Below, piece by piece: positions 50,276 through 59,161 of a stretch of 64,000 bases of DNA. How positions within the stretch are numbered: the stretch's first letter is position 1; every line of letters begins with the position of its first letter. Under the pieces are notes generated by a model. It was not told where the DNA came from. It searched no databases and saw nothing but the letters and a program-made list of their open reading frames with translations. Source of the stretch: Azospirillum cavernae (GTDB lineage Bacteria > Pseudomonadota > Alphaproteobacteria > Azospirillales > Azospirillaceae); the NCBI RefSeq assembly GCF_003590795.1, contig NZ_QYUL01000002.1, forward strand, positions 372,001 to 436,000, written 5' to 3'. The position numbers and the translations under genes were made by a program.

Positions 50276-51043
50276 ATGAGCGTGACATCACCGTCGTCGC
50301 CCAGCCTGTCGCCGCGCCTGCTTGCCGCCGGCGACGGCGCGCTGATCGTCGAATTGGGCGAGGGCGTCGCCCCCGCGCTGAACGCCGCCGTCCACCGGCT
50401 GGACCGCCGCATCGCCGACGCCGGTTTGCCGGGGGTGGTGGAGACGGTGCCGACCTACCGTTCCGTTCTGGTCGTGTTTGATCCGGCGCTGACCTCGCCC
50501 GACGCGCTTGGCCCGGCCTTGCTGGACCTGGCGCGGGATCTCGCCCGCCCGACGGCGGAGCCGCAACGGCGTTGGATCGTGCCGGTCTGCTTTGGCGGCG
50601 CGCATGGCGAGGATCTGGACGACGTCGCCCGCCGCGCCAACCTGACCAGCGACGAGGTGGTGGCCCTGCATTGCGCCGCCGATTATCGGGTCTACATGCT
50701 GGGCTTTTCGCCGGGCTTCGCCTATCTCGGCGGGCTGCCGGACGCGCTGCACCAGCCGCGCCGGGAAAATCCGCGCATGGTCACTCCGGCGGGCAGCGTC
50801 ATGCAGGGCGGGGCGCAGGCGGCGATTTCGCCCATCGCCATGCCCAGCGGTTGGCATCTGCTGGGGCGCACGCCGATCAAAACCTTTGATTTGCGGCGGA
50901 CCCCGCCCTTTCTTCTGGCGCCCGGCGACCGCATCCGTTTTTCCCCGATCACGGCGGCGGAGTATGACCGTCTGGCCGCGCGCGACGGGCTGTCGCCCGA
51001 CCAGGAAACCGTGACCGACGACCAGCAGGGAGCCGCCGCATGA
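50276..51043 (+). CDS. pxpB: 5-oxoprolinase subunit PxpB
   Basis: Subunit of the ATP-dependent 5-oxoprolinase that opens 5-oxoproline to glutamate. 255 residues from ATG at 50276 (MSVTSPSSPSLSPRLL). KipI-family signatures: VETVPTYRSVLVVFDP near residue 55 and YMLGFSPGFAYLGGLPDALHQPRRENPRMVTPAGSV around 140-180. The stop overlaps the pxpC start by 4 bases. The three subunits lie in order B-C-A. Confidence 0.94.
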   Translation: MSVTSPSSPSLSPRLLAAGDGALIVELGEGVAPALNAAVHRLDRRIADAGLPGVVETVPTYRSVLVVFDPALTSPDALGPALLDLARDLARPTAEPQRRWIVPVCFGGAHGEDLDDVARRANLTSDEVVALHCAADYRVYMLGFSPGFAYLGGLPDALHQPRRENPRMVTPAGSVMQGGAQAAISPIAMPSGWHLLGRTPIKTFDLRRTPPFLLAPGDRIRFSPITAAEYDRLAARDGLSPDQETVTDDQQGAAA

Positions 51044-52062
51044 CCACCCATCTGCGCGTCGCCGCCGCCGGTCCCAGCTCCACCGTGCAGGATCGCGGAC
51101 GGGTCGGCTATCAGCGCTACGGCGTGTCGGTGGCGGGCGCCGCCGATCCGCTGCTGCACGCCGTCGCCAACGCCCTGGTTGGCAATCCGGCCAGCGAGGG
51201 GGCGGTCGAGTTCACCATGCTTGGCGACACCCTGACCGTCGAAGGCGGGCCGGTGCGGCTGGCGGTGGCCGGGGACGCCGCGCTGTTCGTCGATGACCAG
51301 CCGGTTCCGTCCTGGACCAGCCTGCGCCTGCGCGACGGCGAGACGCTGCGCGTCGGCGCCCTGCGCGAGGGCACGCGCGGCTATTGGGCGGTGGAGGGCG
51401 GCTTCGCCCTGGATCCTGTGCTGGGCAGCGTCGCCACCCACAGCCGCAGCCGCATGGGCGGCCTGCACGGCACGGCGCTGAAGGCGGGCGACCGCATCCC
51501 GCTGCGGCTCGACGCGGCGGCGGATCGTGGCGAAGCCACCCTCGACCCGTCGTTGTTGCCGACGCGCGGCGAGGCGATCCGGGTGGTTCTGGGGCCGCAG
51601 GACGACGCCTTCACCCCGGCGGGGATCGCCGCCTTTCTCGACGGCGATTACAGCGTCAGCCACGAGGCCGACCGCATGGGCTACCGCCTGACCGGCCCGG
51701 TGATCGAACACGCGCGCGGCTTCAACATCACCTCCGACGGCATCCCCTTGGGCGCGGTCCAGGTGCCGGGAACCGGGCAACCCATCGTGTTGCTGGCCGA
51801 CCGGCAGACGACCGGCGGCTATCCGAAAATCGCCTGCGTCATCGGGCCGGACGTGGCGGCGCTGGCGCAGAAGAAGCCGGGCGACCGCCTGCGCTTCCGC
51901 GCCGTCAGCGTCGCCGAGGCCCAGGCGATCCACGCCCGCCACCGGACGGCGTTGGCGGGTCTGCCCGGCCTGTTGCGCGCGGCGGGCGGCTTCGCGTTGT
52001 ATGACAGCGCGCGGCTGTTGGGCTTCAACCTGATCGGCGGGGCCGTGACGGGCTGGGAATAG
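51040..52062 (+). CDS. pxpC: 5-oxoprolinase subunit PxpC
   Basis: 340 residues, ATG overlapping the pxpB stop. KipA/AHS2 family: [31 protein letters not shown] at the N-terminus, [18 protein letters not shown] near residue 185, and [27 protein letters not shown] near 265. Works with PxpB as the ATP-dependent half of 5-oxoprolinase; related domains occur in urea amidolyase and allophanate hydrolase. Confidence 0.94.
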   Translation: MTTHLRVAAAGPSSTVQDRGRVGYQRYGVSVAGAADPLLHAVANALVGNPASEGAVEFTMLGDTLTVEGGPVRLAVAGDAALFVDDQPVPSWTSLRLRDGETLRVGALREGTRGYWAVEGGFALDPVLGSVATHSRSRMGGLHGTALKAGDRIPLRLDAAADRGEATLDPSLLPTRGEAIRVVLGPQDDAFTPAGIAAFLDGDYSVSHEADRMGYRLTGPVIEHARGFNITSDGIPLGAVQVPGTGQPIVLLADRQTTGGYPKIACVIGPDVAALAQKKPGDRLRFRAVSVAEAQAIHARHRTALAGLPGLLRAAGGFALYDSARLLGFNLIGGAVTGWE

Positions 52063-52079
52063 AGGGGGATTTGCGGATC

Positions 52080-52841
52080 ATGCCGACCATCGATCTGAAT
52101 TGCGACATGGGGGAAGGCTTCGGCGCCTGGGCGATGGGCGACGACCGGGCGATGCTCGACATCGTCACCTCCGCCAACATCGCCTGCGGCTTCCACGCCG
52201 GGGATCCGTCGATCATGGCGGAGACGGCGCGGCTGGCGCGGGAGAAGGGGGTGCGCGTCGGCGCCCATCCCGGCTTCAACGACATCCTCGGCTTTGGCCG
52301 CCGCAACATCCAGGGCGACAGCCCGGCGGTGATCGAGCGGATGGTCGCCTACCAGATCGGCGCGTTGCAGGCCTGCGCCGCGCTGTCCGGCCACCGCGTC
52401 ACCCATGTGAAGCCGCACGGCGCGCTCTACAACATGGCGGCGCTGGACGCCGACATGGCCCAGGCCATCGCCCGCGCGGTCAAGGCGGTGGATCCCGCCC
52501 TGCTGTTCGTCGTGCCGCCGCTGAGCGCCATGGACAAGGCGGGGGAGGCGCTGGGCCTGCGGGTGGTGCGCGAGGCCTTCGCCGACCGCAGCTATGAGGA
52601 TGACGGCACGCTGACCCCGCGCAAGATCGCCGGATCGGTGATCCATGTCCCCGAATTGGCGGCGGAGCGGGTGGTCCGCATGGTTCTGGACGGCGCGGTG
52701 ACGAGCCGCCATGGCAAGCGCCTGCCGATCAGCGCCGACACCATCTGCGTCCATGGCGACACCCCGACCGCCGTGGCGATGGCGGCGGCGGTGCGGGCGG
52801 CGCTGGAAGCGGCGGGGGTGACGGTGCGGGCGGTCGAATAA
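52080..52841 (+). CDS. pxpA: 5-oxoprolinase subunit PxpA (LamB/YcsF family)
   Basis: 253 residues from ATG at 52080 ([22 protein letters not shown]). Family signatures are [21 protein letters not shown] near residue 38, [15 protein letters not shown] near 65, and [10 protein letters not shown] near 110. The upstream TTG at 52071 is unlikely. Last gene of the + strand operon that begins with the Liv transporter; it ends 4 bases from the convergent MarR-like gene. Confidence 0.94.
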   Translation: MPTIDLNCDMGEGFGAWAMGDDRAMLDIVTSANIACGFHAGDPSIMAETARLAREKGVRVGAHPGFNDILGFGRRNIQGDSPAVIERMVAYQIGALQACAALSGHRVTHVKPHGALYNMAALDADMAQAIARAVKAVDPALLFVVPPLSAMDKAGEALGLRVVREAFADRSYEDDGTLTPRKIAGSVIHVPELAAERVVRMVLDGAVTSRHGKRLPISADTICVHGDTPTAVAMAAAVRAALEAAGVTVRAVE

Positions 52842-52845
52842 CCCC

Positions 52846-53355
52846 TTACAGCGAGGTCGCCGCCCGCGCCGCTTGGTCGTAGATGCCCGACAGGGCGCGC
52901 AGCAGGTTGGCGGCCTCGCCGATCTGCTTGTGATCGACGGTGCCCAACGCCTCCAGCGAACGGATCAGGCAATCCTCGCGGATGGCGCGGTAGCGGTTGA
53001 CGGCGTCCTTGCCGACGTCGGACGTGCGGTAGGTCACTTCCTTGCCGCGCTTGCCGCGTTCGACCAGCCCCAGCCGGTGCAGCTTCTTCAGGGCGTAATT
53101 GACGATGTGGGTGTCTTCGATGTTCAGGACGAAGCTGATGTCGGCCAGGCTTTTGTCGCGGGCGCGGTGGTTGACGCTGTGCAGCAACAGAACCTCCAGC
53201 GCCGACAGATCCGGCAGGCCCGCCGCCGTCATGCAGCGCACGACCCAACGGTGAAAGGCGTTGCCCGCGACGATCAGGCCATACTCGAACTCGCTGGTTT
53301 CGCCGCTGTGTTCGGACGCCAGATGGGATGACGAAACGATCGGTTGAGCGTTCAT
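52846..53355 (-). CDS. MarR-like winged-helix transcriptional regulator
   Basis: 169 residues from ATG at 53355 (MNAQPIVSSSHLASEHSGETSEFEYGLI). The winged helix reads LSALEVLLLHSVNHRARDKSLADISFVLNIEDTHIVNYALKKLHRLGLVERG near residues 55-105, with a basic wing KRGKEVTYRTSDVGKDAV. It resembles the predicted MarR group often found next to 5-oxoprolinase or ABC transporter genes in Proteobacteria. It converges on pxpA and so may repress or activate that operon from the far end. Its effector is unknown. Confidence 0.82.
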   Translation of the reverse strand: MNAQPIVSSSHLASEHSGETSEFEYGLIVAGNAFHRWVVRCMTAAGLPDLSALEVLLLHSVNHRARDKSLADISFVLNIEDTHIVNYALKKLHRLGLVERGKRGKEVTYRTSDVGKDAVNRYRAIREDCLIRSLEALGTVDHKQIGEAANLLRALSGIYDQAARAATSL

Positions 53356-53593
53356 CGGGTCGTTTTCTTTCGCCAAGCCCCCGAACGCGCGCCGAAGACG
53401 CAAGGTTTCAGAGGTCAATTCGCAATCTTGCTTGGCAATTTATCGACATATCGCCGTCGTCTCAACCGGAACCGATGATCCGGTCGTCGATGGCGATCCC
53501 GGTTCGGGCGGCCAGCGGTCCGCCCGAAGGCGTCGGCTGTCCTTGTCTCCCCTGCATGTCCGGGGCGGTCGCCGCCACTCCTCCCGACTGGAG

Positions 53594-53628
53594 CGGGTCC
53601 AGCCTTCGCGCTGGACCCGTCTTTTTTT
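53594..53628 (+). terminator. Rho-independent terminator without an evident upstream gene
   Basis: CGGGTCCAG (53594-53602) and CTGGACCCG (53611-53619) form a 9-bp stem closed by a further C-G pair, followed by TC and seven T. The T-run is only on the + strand side. No + strand gene ends within 750 bases upstream (pxpA ends at 52841), which suggests either readthrough of that operon or a small RNA ending here. Confidence 0.8.
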
Positions 53629-53643
53629 GGGCGAAACCGGGCA

Positions 53644-53663
53644 ATCGCGGGCGGGGACTCCAT
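53644..53663 (+). repeat. Isolated iteron-like copy
   Basis: ATCGCGGGCGGGGACTCCAT fits the origin consensus ATCGCGRGC-N5-CTCCAT at every defined position. It lies 118 bases before panD. Confidence 0.7.
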
Positions 53664-53781
53664 AGGCGCGACGGATGAGGGCGACCGGCGGAATGTTGCG
53701 CCGCACAAAGATCGCTTGCCCTTTCCATCATGGGCTTTACAAACGCTCTCCTCTGTCACAGACGATTCGGGGGACGCGTCG

Positions 53782-54210
53782 ATGATCAAAGTGGTTCGGG
53801 CGAAGCTGCATTGCCTGCGGGTGACGGACGCCAATTTGAATTATCAGGGGTCGATCACGCTCGATCCTGAACATTGCGAGGCCGTCGGCATCGTGCCGCT
53901 GGAGTTCGTCGAGATCTGGAACAAGAACTCCGGCACGCGGATCAGCACCTATGTGATCTATGGCGAGCGCGGGTCGCGCGCCTGCGTGCTGAACGGATCG
54001 GCGGCGCGCAGTTGCCAGCCGGGGGACGAGGTGATCGTCGCCGCCTCCTGGTACTGCCAGCCGACGGAGATCGCCACGCTGAAACCGCGCGTGCTGACCT
54101 TCAACGCCGACAACAGCGTCGACAAGGCGCTGCATTACGACGTCACGGCGCTGGAGGAAGGGCGCTACGGCTTCGCCATCCGCGAGGGGTTGATTCCCGA
54201 AACGGCCTAA
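53782..54210 (+). CDS. panD: Aspartate 1-decarboxylase (pyruvoyl enzyme)
   Basis: Makes beta-alanine for pantothenate and CoA. 142 residues from ATG at 53782 (MIKVVRAKLHCLRVTDANLNYQGS). The proenzyme self-cleaves between Gly23 and Ser24 in YQGS, leaving a pyruvoyl group on the alpha chain. IWNKNSGTRISTYVIYGERGSR around residues 47-68 holds the substrate Arg and Tyr regions, and LNGSAARSCQPGDEVIVAA follows. About 15 residues longer at the C-terminus than E. coli PanD. A core biosynthetic gene on this replicon is notable. Confidence 0.92.
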   Translation: MIKVVRAKLHCLRVTDANLNYQGSITLDPEHCEAVGIVPLEFVEIWNKNSGTRISTYVIYGERGSRACVLNGSAARSCQPGDEVIVAASWYCQPTEIATLKPRVLTFNADNSVDKALHYDVTALEEGRYGFAIREGLIPETA

Positions 54211-54789
54211 TCAGCGCCGCATTGGCGCGGCGCGGCGGACCAGACGGCGGTCGAGGTCGCCGGACCCGACCGTCGGTTCGCCCAGGCTCTGCATGGCGAA
54301 GGCGAAGGTGTCCATCACCCGGTCCAGCACGATTTCCTGATCGTCGGGGCGGCGGCTGACCGCGATCACCGCGTAACCGGCGGCGCGCGCCACCGCCGGA
54401 TCGCCGCGCAAACCCCGCACGCCCCAGCCCGACAGCGCCGCCTTGCAGCGGAACAGCTCCGCCGCGAAACCGCTGGTCGATTGGGCGCGGCCAATCACAT
54501 AGGCGGCGGCGACCGCCAGCGGGGCCAGCAGCCCGTCCCAATCCAGGCAATCCTCCCGCGACACCCAAACCCCGCCGACCGAGCAGGCGGCGGGGCCGAC
54601 GGCCTCGCCCAGCCCGGCGCGGAAGGCGCGCAGCGACTCCACGGCGTCAATCGCGGGCATTGGCTCCACCCGTTGCCCGTCCGGCATCAGCATCAAACGC
54701 CCAGCCCACTCGGCGGACGGCGGAAGCTGTTCGGTCAGGCGAGCGATCAGCGCCGCGCGGGCGGCGGCGAAGGGGACGACCTCGGGCAT
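54211..54789 (-). CDS. Hypothetical protein
   Basis: 192 residues, ATG at 54789, ending flush against the convergent panD stop. Family not recognised. It is acidic/hydrophobic with Ala-rich helices, no signal peptide and no clear membrane segment. A central stretch AVAAAYVIGRAQSTSGFAAELFRCKAALSGWGVRG may be a core helix pair. Codon use looks like the neighbours. An iteron-like sequence lies inside it at 54650-54669. Confidence 0.6.
   Translation of the reverse strand: MPEVVPFAAARAALIARLTEQLPPSAEWAGRLMLMPDGQRVEPMPAIDAVESLRAFRAGLGEAVGPAACSVGGVWVSREDCLDWDGLLAPLAVAAAYVIGRAQSTSGFAAELFRCKAALSGWGVRGLRGDPAVARAAGYAVIAVSRRPDDQEIVLDRVMDTFAFAMQSLGEPTVGSGDLDRRLVRRAAPMRR
54650..54669 (+). repeat. Iteron-like copy inside a coding region
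   Basis: ATCGCGGGCATTGGCTCCAC matches the origin consensus except for the last base. It lies in the coding region of the hypothetical gene, so it could be chance or a fixed binding site. Confidence 0.45.
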
Positions 54790-54958
54790 CGGGGCCTTGT
54801 TGCGTCAGGGATGCGGATGTGGGGGGAGAAGAAGCCGCAAGACGCCGGATTTGTCAAGATGTTGGCGGCTACTCCTCAATCAGGAGATGTGAAGGCATGC
54901 GACAGCAATGAAAAATCACACCCTTTGGTAAAAAACGCGACGCAACGCGATTTTGTGC

Positions 54959-54987
54959 TTGCCAGACCCTGCGATCACCCTTATAAG
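54959..54987 (+). promoter_or_regulatory. Sigma-70-type promoter of the tRNA pair
   Basis: TTGCCA (54959-54964), a 17-base spacer and TATAAG (54982-54987). Each hexamer has one departure from consensus and the spacing is ideal. The start point would be a few bases before tRNA-Asn at 54999, as expected for a stable-RNA promoter. The gap 54790-54958 has nothing else recognisable. Confidence 0.75.
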
Positions 54988-54998
54988 CCGCACTCCGT

Positions 54999-55074
54999 TC
55001 CCGGTTAGCTCAGTTGGTAGAGCAGCGGACTGTTAATCCGCTTGTCGCTGGTTCGAGTCCAGCACCGGGAGCCA
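54999..55074 (+). tRNA. tRNA-Asn (anticodon GTT)
   Basis: 76 bases including encoded CCA. Acceptor TCCCGGT pairs with the 3' ACCGGGA. The D-loop reads AGCTCAGTTGGTAGAGC, the anticodon loop CTGTTAA carries GTT, and the T-loop is GGTTCGAGTCC. All arms close. Confidence 0.96.
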
Positions 55075-55077
55075 GAC

Positions 55078-55154
<77 letters not shown>

Positions 55155-55310
55155 TTCTCTCAAAGTCTCCCCCCTTTCTGGGGGAAAACCCCCACGATGA
55201 TTGCACGCATTGGCGCCTGCCCCTCGGGCTGGCTTCGCGCTATCATGCGCTGTTTGCCATGCGCCAATCCGCCGCCCGAATGGGCGGCCATTCCGTGGGA
55301 GGATCGTCTC

Positions 55311-56057
55311 ATGCGTCTTGCGGGCAAGGTTGCCGTCGTCACCGGCGGTGGTTCGGGTTTCGGGGAAGGCATCGCGCGACGCTTCGCGGCGGAAGGGGCG
55401 AAGGTCATCGTCGCCGATCTGGACGAGGCCGCCGCCGGGCGGGTGGCCGATTCCATCGGCGACGCGGCGCTGGCCGTCCGCGCCGACGTGGCGGTGGGGG
55501 AGGATTACGGGGCCATCGTGTCCGCCGCGCTGGGGGAATTCGGGCGGCTCGACATCCTCATCAACAACGCCGGATACACCCACCGTTACGGCTCGATGCT
55601 GGAGGTGGACGAGGCGACCTTCGACCGCATCTACGCCGTCAACGTGAAGTCGATCTACCACAGCGCGATCCACGCCGTGCCGGTGTTCCGCGAGCAGGGC
55701 GGCGGGGTGATCCTCAACATCGGCTCCACCGCCGGTCTGCGCCCGCGCCCGAATTTGACCTGGTACAACGGGTCGAAGGGGGCGGTCATCACGCTGACCA
55801 AATCCATGGCGGTCGAACTGGCGCCCGACAAGATCCGCGTCTGCGCCATCAACCCGGTGGCCGGGGAAACCGGCATGCTGCACCGTTTCATGGGGCAGGA
55901 TTCGCCCGAACGCCGGGCGCAGTTCCTCGCCTCCATCCCGGCGGGCCGACTGTCCACCCCGACGGACATCGCCAACGCCGCGCTGTATCTCTGCTCCGAC
56001 GAGGCCGAGTTTCTGACCGGCGTTTGCCTGGAGGTGGATGGCGGGCGCTGCGTCTGA
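55311..56057 (+). CDS. Short-chain dehydrogenase/reductase
   Basis: 248 residues from ATG at 55311 (MRLAGKVAVVTGGGSGFGEG), with GGGAGG about 8 bases upstream; the longer frame to 55197 lacks a site. Cofactor motif TGGGSGFG, then NNAGYTH, catalytic Ser in IGSTAGLRPRPNLTWYNGSKG with the Tyr/Lys pair, and the C-terminal LTGVCLEVDGGRCV. An Asp after the second strand (ADLDEA) indicates NAD rather than NADP. Resembles 3-oxoacyl-ACP-reductase-like or glucose-dehydrogenase-like SDRs; the substrate cannot be told from the sequence. Confidence 0.88.
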   Translation: MRLAGKVAVVTGGGSGFGEGIARRFAAEGAKVIVADLDEAAAGRVADSIGDAALAVRADVAVGEDYGAIVSAALGEFGRLDILINNAGYTHRYGSMLEVDEATFDRIYAVNVKSIYHSAIHAVPVFREQGGGVILNIGSTAGLRPRPNLTWYNGSKGAVITLTKSMAVELAPDKIRVCAINPVAGETGMLHRFMGQDSPERRAQFLASIPAGRLSTPTDIANAALYLCSDEAEFLTGVCLEVDGGRCV

Positions 56058-56071
56058 GTCCGCTGGTTGGG

Positions 56072-56818
56072 TCAGCCAGAAACCCGGCGGGGGCGGACGC
56101 GGATCAGGCCGCTGCCCTCCGGGTCGGCCCGGTCGGGTTTCAGCATGGCGGCCAGAAGCTTCTCGTCGCTGGTCCAATAGGGCACATACCAGCTTCGGTC
56201 GGGATCCATCACCAGAACCCGCCGCGTCGCCGCGTCATAGGCCCCCAGCGGGGCGATGTGGCCGGCGCCGACGTCGCCGGTCAGCGTGCCCTGGTCAAAG
56301 GCCAGGAGGATGATGTCGCCGTCGCTCTGCTCGTTGTCGGCCAGGATGCGGCGCAGGGCGGCGAGCGTGCGCGGCGAGTCGTCTTGCGGGCGAAAGACCT
56401 CGACCTCGGCGTCAAGCCCGTAGGCTTCAAGGCTGCGGCGCACGTAATGGGCCAGATCGGTGAAGGAGATCCCCTCGCCATCCTCGGCCACGGCGTCGCG
56501 CCAACGGTCGTCGTCCACCGCGTCGAGAAGCTGTCTTTGTGTGACGATCCGATCCGCCGCCGCGTTGGGCAGGCCGCGCAGCGCGTTCATCATCATGGCG
56601 ACGCTGGCGACCGAACAGGCGCTGCCCGTGACCTGTGGCACGTAGAAGGGGGCGAGCGCCCAGTAATCCGGGGCAGGCGCGCTGCGCACATAGCTGGCGG
56701 CGCGGGTGATCGGCTCCGCGTCCGGGCCGAATTTCGCCTTGATCGCTTCCTCCGCGTGGACAGGGGTCATCGCGGCCAACCACAGGGCGACGCCAACCGT
56801 TGTGATTCTGCGCATCAT
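56072..56818 (-). CDS. Exported phytochelatin-synthase-family protein
   Basis: 248 residues from ATG at 56818 (MMRRITTVGVALWLAAMTPVHAEEA) with GGAAGGGG upstream; the leader predicts export to the periplasm, with cleavage after VHA. The papain-like catalytic core of the family is visible: Cys in TGSACSVASVAMMMNALRG near residue 70, His in GAGHIAPLGAYD near 195, and Asp in VMDPDR near 210. Bacterial members lack the C-terminal metal-sensing half of plant enzymes, mostly hydrolyse glutathione to gamma-Glu-Cys and make little phytochelatin. A periplasmic form would act on glutathione or similar peptides outside the cytosol. Confidence 0.82.
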   Translation of the reverse strand: MMRRITTVGVALWLAAMTPVHAEEAIKAKFGPDAEPITRAASYVRSAPAPDYWALAPFYVPQVTGSACSVASVAMMMNALRGLPNAAADRIVTQRQLLDAVDDDRWRDAVAEDGEGISFTDLAHYVRRSLEAYGLDAEVEVFRPQDDSPRTLAALRRILADNEQSDGDIILLAFDQGTLTGDVGAGHIAPLGAYDAATRRVLVMDPDRSWYVPYWTSDEKLLAAMLKPDRADPEGSGLIRVRPRRVSG

Positions 56819-56921
56819 CGACACACCCCTTCCGTCACCGATCCCATCCCTGCGTTGCTGGGCGCGAGAAGCCCATATGGTGCAGCGCACTGGGATCGCC
56901 AAGAGGCAATGACGGCGAGAT

Positions 56922-56941
56922 ATGGAGCGTTTGCCCGCGCT
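56922..56941 (-). repeat. Isolated iteron-like copy (inverted)
   Basis: ATGGAGCGTTTGCCCGCGCT on the + strand, the inverse of AGCGCGGGC-N5-CTCCAT. One defined position differs from the origin consensus. It lies between the divergent phytochelatin-synthase-like and enoyl-CoA hydratase genes. Confidence 0.55.
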
Positions 56942-56996
56942 TGTCCCGTGGTCCGGCCCATCACGTCGTTGACGGCGGTCGGGCGCCTCGATACCG

Positions 56997-57021
56997 TACT
57001 TTTGAGTAACATATCTTACTC
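56997..57021. promoter_or_regulatory. TetR-type operator candidate before the enoyl-CoA hydratase gene
   Basis: TACTTTTGAGTAAC (56997-57010) is shared at 13 of 14 bases with the region before the acyl-CoA synthetase gene. It runs into a perfect GAGTAA-N6-TTACTC palindrome (57004-57021). About 60 bases before the gene start. Confidence 0.6.
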
Positions 57022-57081
57022 CAAATCAATCAGCCCGGATCCCGCCGCCCGCGCGATCCCATGTGGAAAGGCCCGCTTCCG

Positions 57082-57885
57082 ATGAACGACGCCGACGCGC
57101 CGGTCCTGCTGTCCCGCGAAGGGGATGTGGCGTGGATCCGCTTGAACCGCCCTGCCGTTCTCAACGCTTTGGACGAGCGAATGGCCGCCGCCCTGCGCGA
57201 CGCCTGCCAAGCGGTGGCGGATGCGCAGGGGGAGGGTGGCGCGCGTTGTCTGGTGCTGGCGGGGAATGGCCGGGGTTTCATGGCGGGCGGCGATGTGGCG
57301 CGCTTCCACGATGATCCGGCGGCGGCCCCGGCGGTGGCGACGGCCATCATTGATTTGTTGCACGAGGCGCTGCGGATTCTCGACCGGCTGGACATGCCGG
57401 TGTTGGCCTCGGTCCATGGCCCGGTGGCCGGGGCGGGGATGAGTCTGGCTTGCGCCGCCGATCTCTGCGTCGCCGCCGACGACGCGCTGTTCACCACGGC
57501 CTACGCCCGGCTGGGGACGACGCCGGACGGCTCCGGCACCCATTCCTTGCCGCGTCTGGTGGGAACCCGCCGGGCGCTGGAGCTGGCGCTGCTGTGCGAC
57601 CGGGTGGACGCCGCCGAGGCGTTGCGGCTGGGGCTGGTCAACCGCGTGGTTCCCGCCGCCGCTCTGGTTGACGAGACCCGCGCGCTGGCCGAACGGCTGG
57701 CCGCCGGGCCGACGCGGGCCTACGCTGGGATCCGCCATCTGATGCGGCAAAGCTGGACGGCCTCGCTCGACGAGCAGCTTGACGCCGAGCGCGCGTCCTT
57801 CCGCGCCTGCGCCGCGACCGGGGATTTCCGCGAGGGCGTGTCCGCCTTCCTCGCCAAGCGCAAACCGACGTTCCAGGGCCGCTGA
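57082..57885 (+). CDS. Enoyl-CoA hydratase/isomerase family protein
   Basis: Crotonase-fold enzyme of 267 residues from ATG at 57082 ([24 protein letters not shown]); an ATG at 57061 is possible but has no ribosome site. Oxyanion-hole segments are [15 protein letters not shown] near residue 68 and [21 protein letters not shown] near 112. The usual second catalytic Glu position reads [22 protein letters not shown], more like isomerase-type members. First gene of the acyl-CoA cluster, 67 bases before the thiolase. Confidence 0.87.
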   Translation: MNDADAPVLLSREGDVAWIRLNRPAVLNALDERMAAALRDACQAVADAQGEGGARCLVLAGNGRGFMAGGDVARFHDDPAAAPAVATAIIDLLHEALRILDRLDMPVLASVHGPVAGAGMSLACAADLCVAADDALFTTAYARLGTTPDGSGTHSLPRLVGTRRALELALLCDRVDAAEALRLGLVNRVVPAAALVDETRALAERLAAGPTRAYAGIRHLMRQSWTASLDEQLDAERASFRACAATGDFREGVSAFLAKRKPTFQGR

Positions 57886-57952
57886 CGGCCCGTTCCAACC
57901 AACAGCCTCCAGCCAACAACCAGAAAAACCACCGGGAAGGATCACCAGAATC

Positions 57953-59134
57953 ATGAAGCAAGACATCGTCATCGTCGGCGCCGCCCGCACCGCCATCGGC
58001 GCCTTTGGCGGCAGCCTCAAGGACGTGCCGCTGACCACGCTGGCCACCACGGCGGTCAAAGCCGCGCTGGAACGGTCGGGGACGGCGCCCGACAGCATCG
58101 GCCATGTGGTGATGGGCAACGTCATCCCGACCGACACCAAGGACGCCTATCTCAGCCGCGTGGCGGCGATTGACGCCGAGATCCCGCTGGAAGTTCCCGC
58201 CTTCAACGTCAACCGTCTGTGCGGCTCCGGCCTTCAGGCGATCATCTCGGCGGCGCAAGCCATCGCGCTGGGCGACGCGGACATCGCCATCGGCGGCGGC
58301 GCCGAATCCATGAGCCGTGGCCCCTACATCGTGCCGACGGCGCGCTGGGGCGCCCGTCTGGGCGACGGCGCGTTGGTCGATTACATGAACGGCATTCTGC
58401 ACGACCCGTGGCAGAAGATTCACATGGGCGTCACGGCGGAAAACGTCGCCGTTCGCTATGGAATCAACCGCGACGACCAGGACGCGCTGGCGCTGGAAAG
58501 CCAACGCCGCGCCGCCCACGCCATCGCCGAGGGCCGTTTCAAGGAACAGATCGTCCCCGTCGAGATCGCCACCCGCAAGGGCGTCGTCCGCTTCGACACC
58601 GACGAGCATGTCCGCGCCGACGCGACCCTTGAGTCGCTTGCCAAGATGAAGCCGGTCTTCAAAAAGGACGGCACGGTGACGGCGGGCAACGCGTCCGGCC
58701 TGAACGACGGCGCCGCCGCCGTGGTGCTGGCCGAGGCGGGCCGCGCCGCCGCCCTGGGCCTGAAGCCGCTGGCCCGTCTGGTCGGCTACGCCCACGCGGG
58801 CGTCGAGCCGGACCATATGGGCATCGGCCCGATCCCGGCGACCCGCAAGGTGCTGGAGCGCACCGGCCTGACCATCGCCGACCTCGACGTCATCGAATCG
58901 AACGAGGCCTTCGCGGCGCAGGCCTGCGCGGTGGCGCGCACGCTTGGTTTCGACCCGGCCAAGGTCAACCCGAACGGCTCGGGCATTTCGCTGGGCCACC
59001 CGGTGGGGGCGACTGGCGCGATCATCACGGTGAAGGCGATCCACGAACTGCACCGCGTCGGCGGGCGCTACGCCCTGGTGACGATGTGCATCGGCGGCGG
59101 CCAGGGCATCGCCGCGATCTTCGAGCGGGTGTAA
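57953..59134 (+). CDS. Acetyl-CoA C-acyltransferase (BktB-like thiolase)
   Basis: 393 residues from ATG at 57953 ([20 protein letters not shown]). Nucleophile Cys90 in [28 protein letters not shown] with the catalytic His, and [10 protein letters not shown] with the second Cys. A second thiolase in the window besides phaA. With an enoyl-CoA hydratase, acyl-CoA synthetase and acyl-CoA dehydrogenase around it, a degradative role on medium or branched acyl-CoA is likely. The start of the upstream open frame is rejected. Confidence 0.9.
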   Translation: MKQDIVIVGAARTAIGAFGGSLKDVPLTTLATTAVKAALERSGTAPDSIGHVVMGNVIPTDTKDAYLSRVAAIDAEIPLEVPAFNVNRLCGSGLQAIISAAQAIALGDADIAIGGGAESMSRGPYIVPTARWGARLGDGALVDYMNGILHDPWQKIHMGVTAENVAVRYGINRDDQDALALESQRRAAHAIAEGRFKEQIVPVEIATRKGVVRFDTDEHVRADATLESLAKMKPVFKKDGTVTAGNASGLNDGAAAVVLAEAGRAAALGLKPLARLVGYAHAGVEPDHMGIGPIPATRKVLERTGLTIADLDVIESNEAFAAQACAVARTLGFDPAKVNPNGSGISLGHPVGATGAIITVKAIHELHRVGGRYALVTMCIGGGQGIAAIFERV

Positions 59135-59161
59135 GAAAAAGCTTACGGTTGCGCCGGCGCG

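Larger units (their letters stand above)
53356..53781. other. 426-base gap with an A/T-richer start, a terminator and an iteron-like copy
   Basis: The gap separates the MarR-like gene (-) from panD (+). The first 100 bases include a locally A/T-rich stretch (53416-53450) that would suit divergent promoters. GC-rich inverted segments follow, then a strong + strand terminator (53594-53628), then an iteron-like copy (53644-53663) and the element TTGCCCTTTCCATCAT (53716-53731). No open frame in it looks like a real gene. Confidence 0.5.

Noticed and set aside
53594-53628. Terminator considered bidirectional for the MarR-like gene
   Set aside because: There is no T-run on the - strand side, and the MarR-like gene is transcribed away from it.
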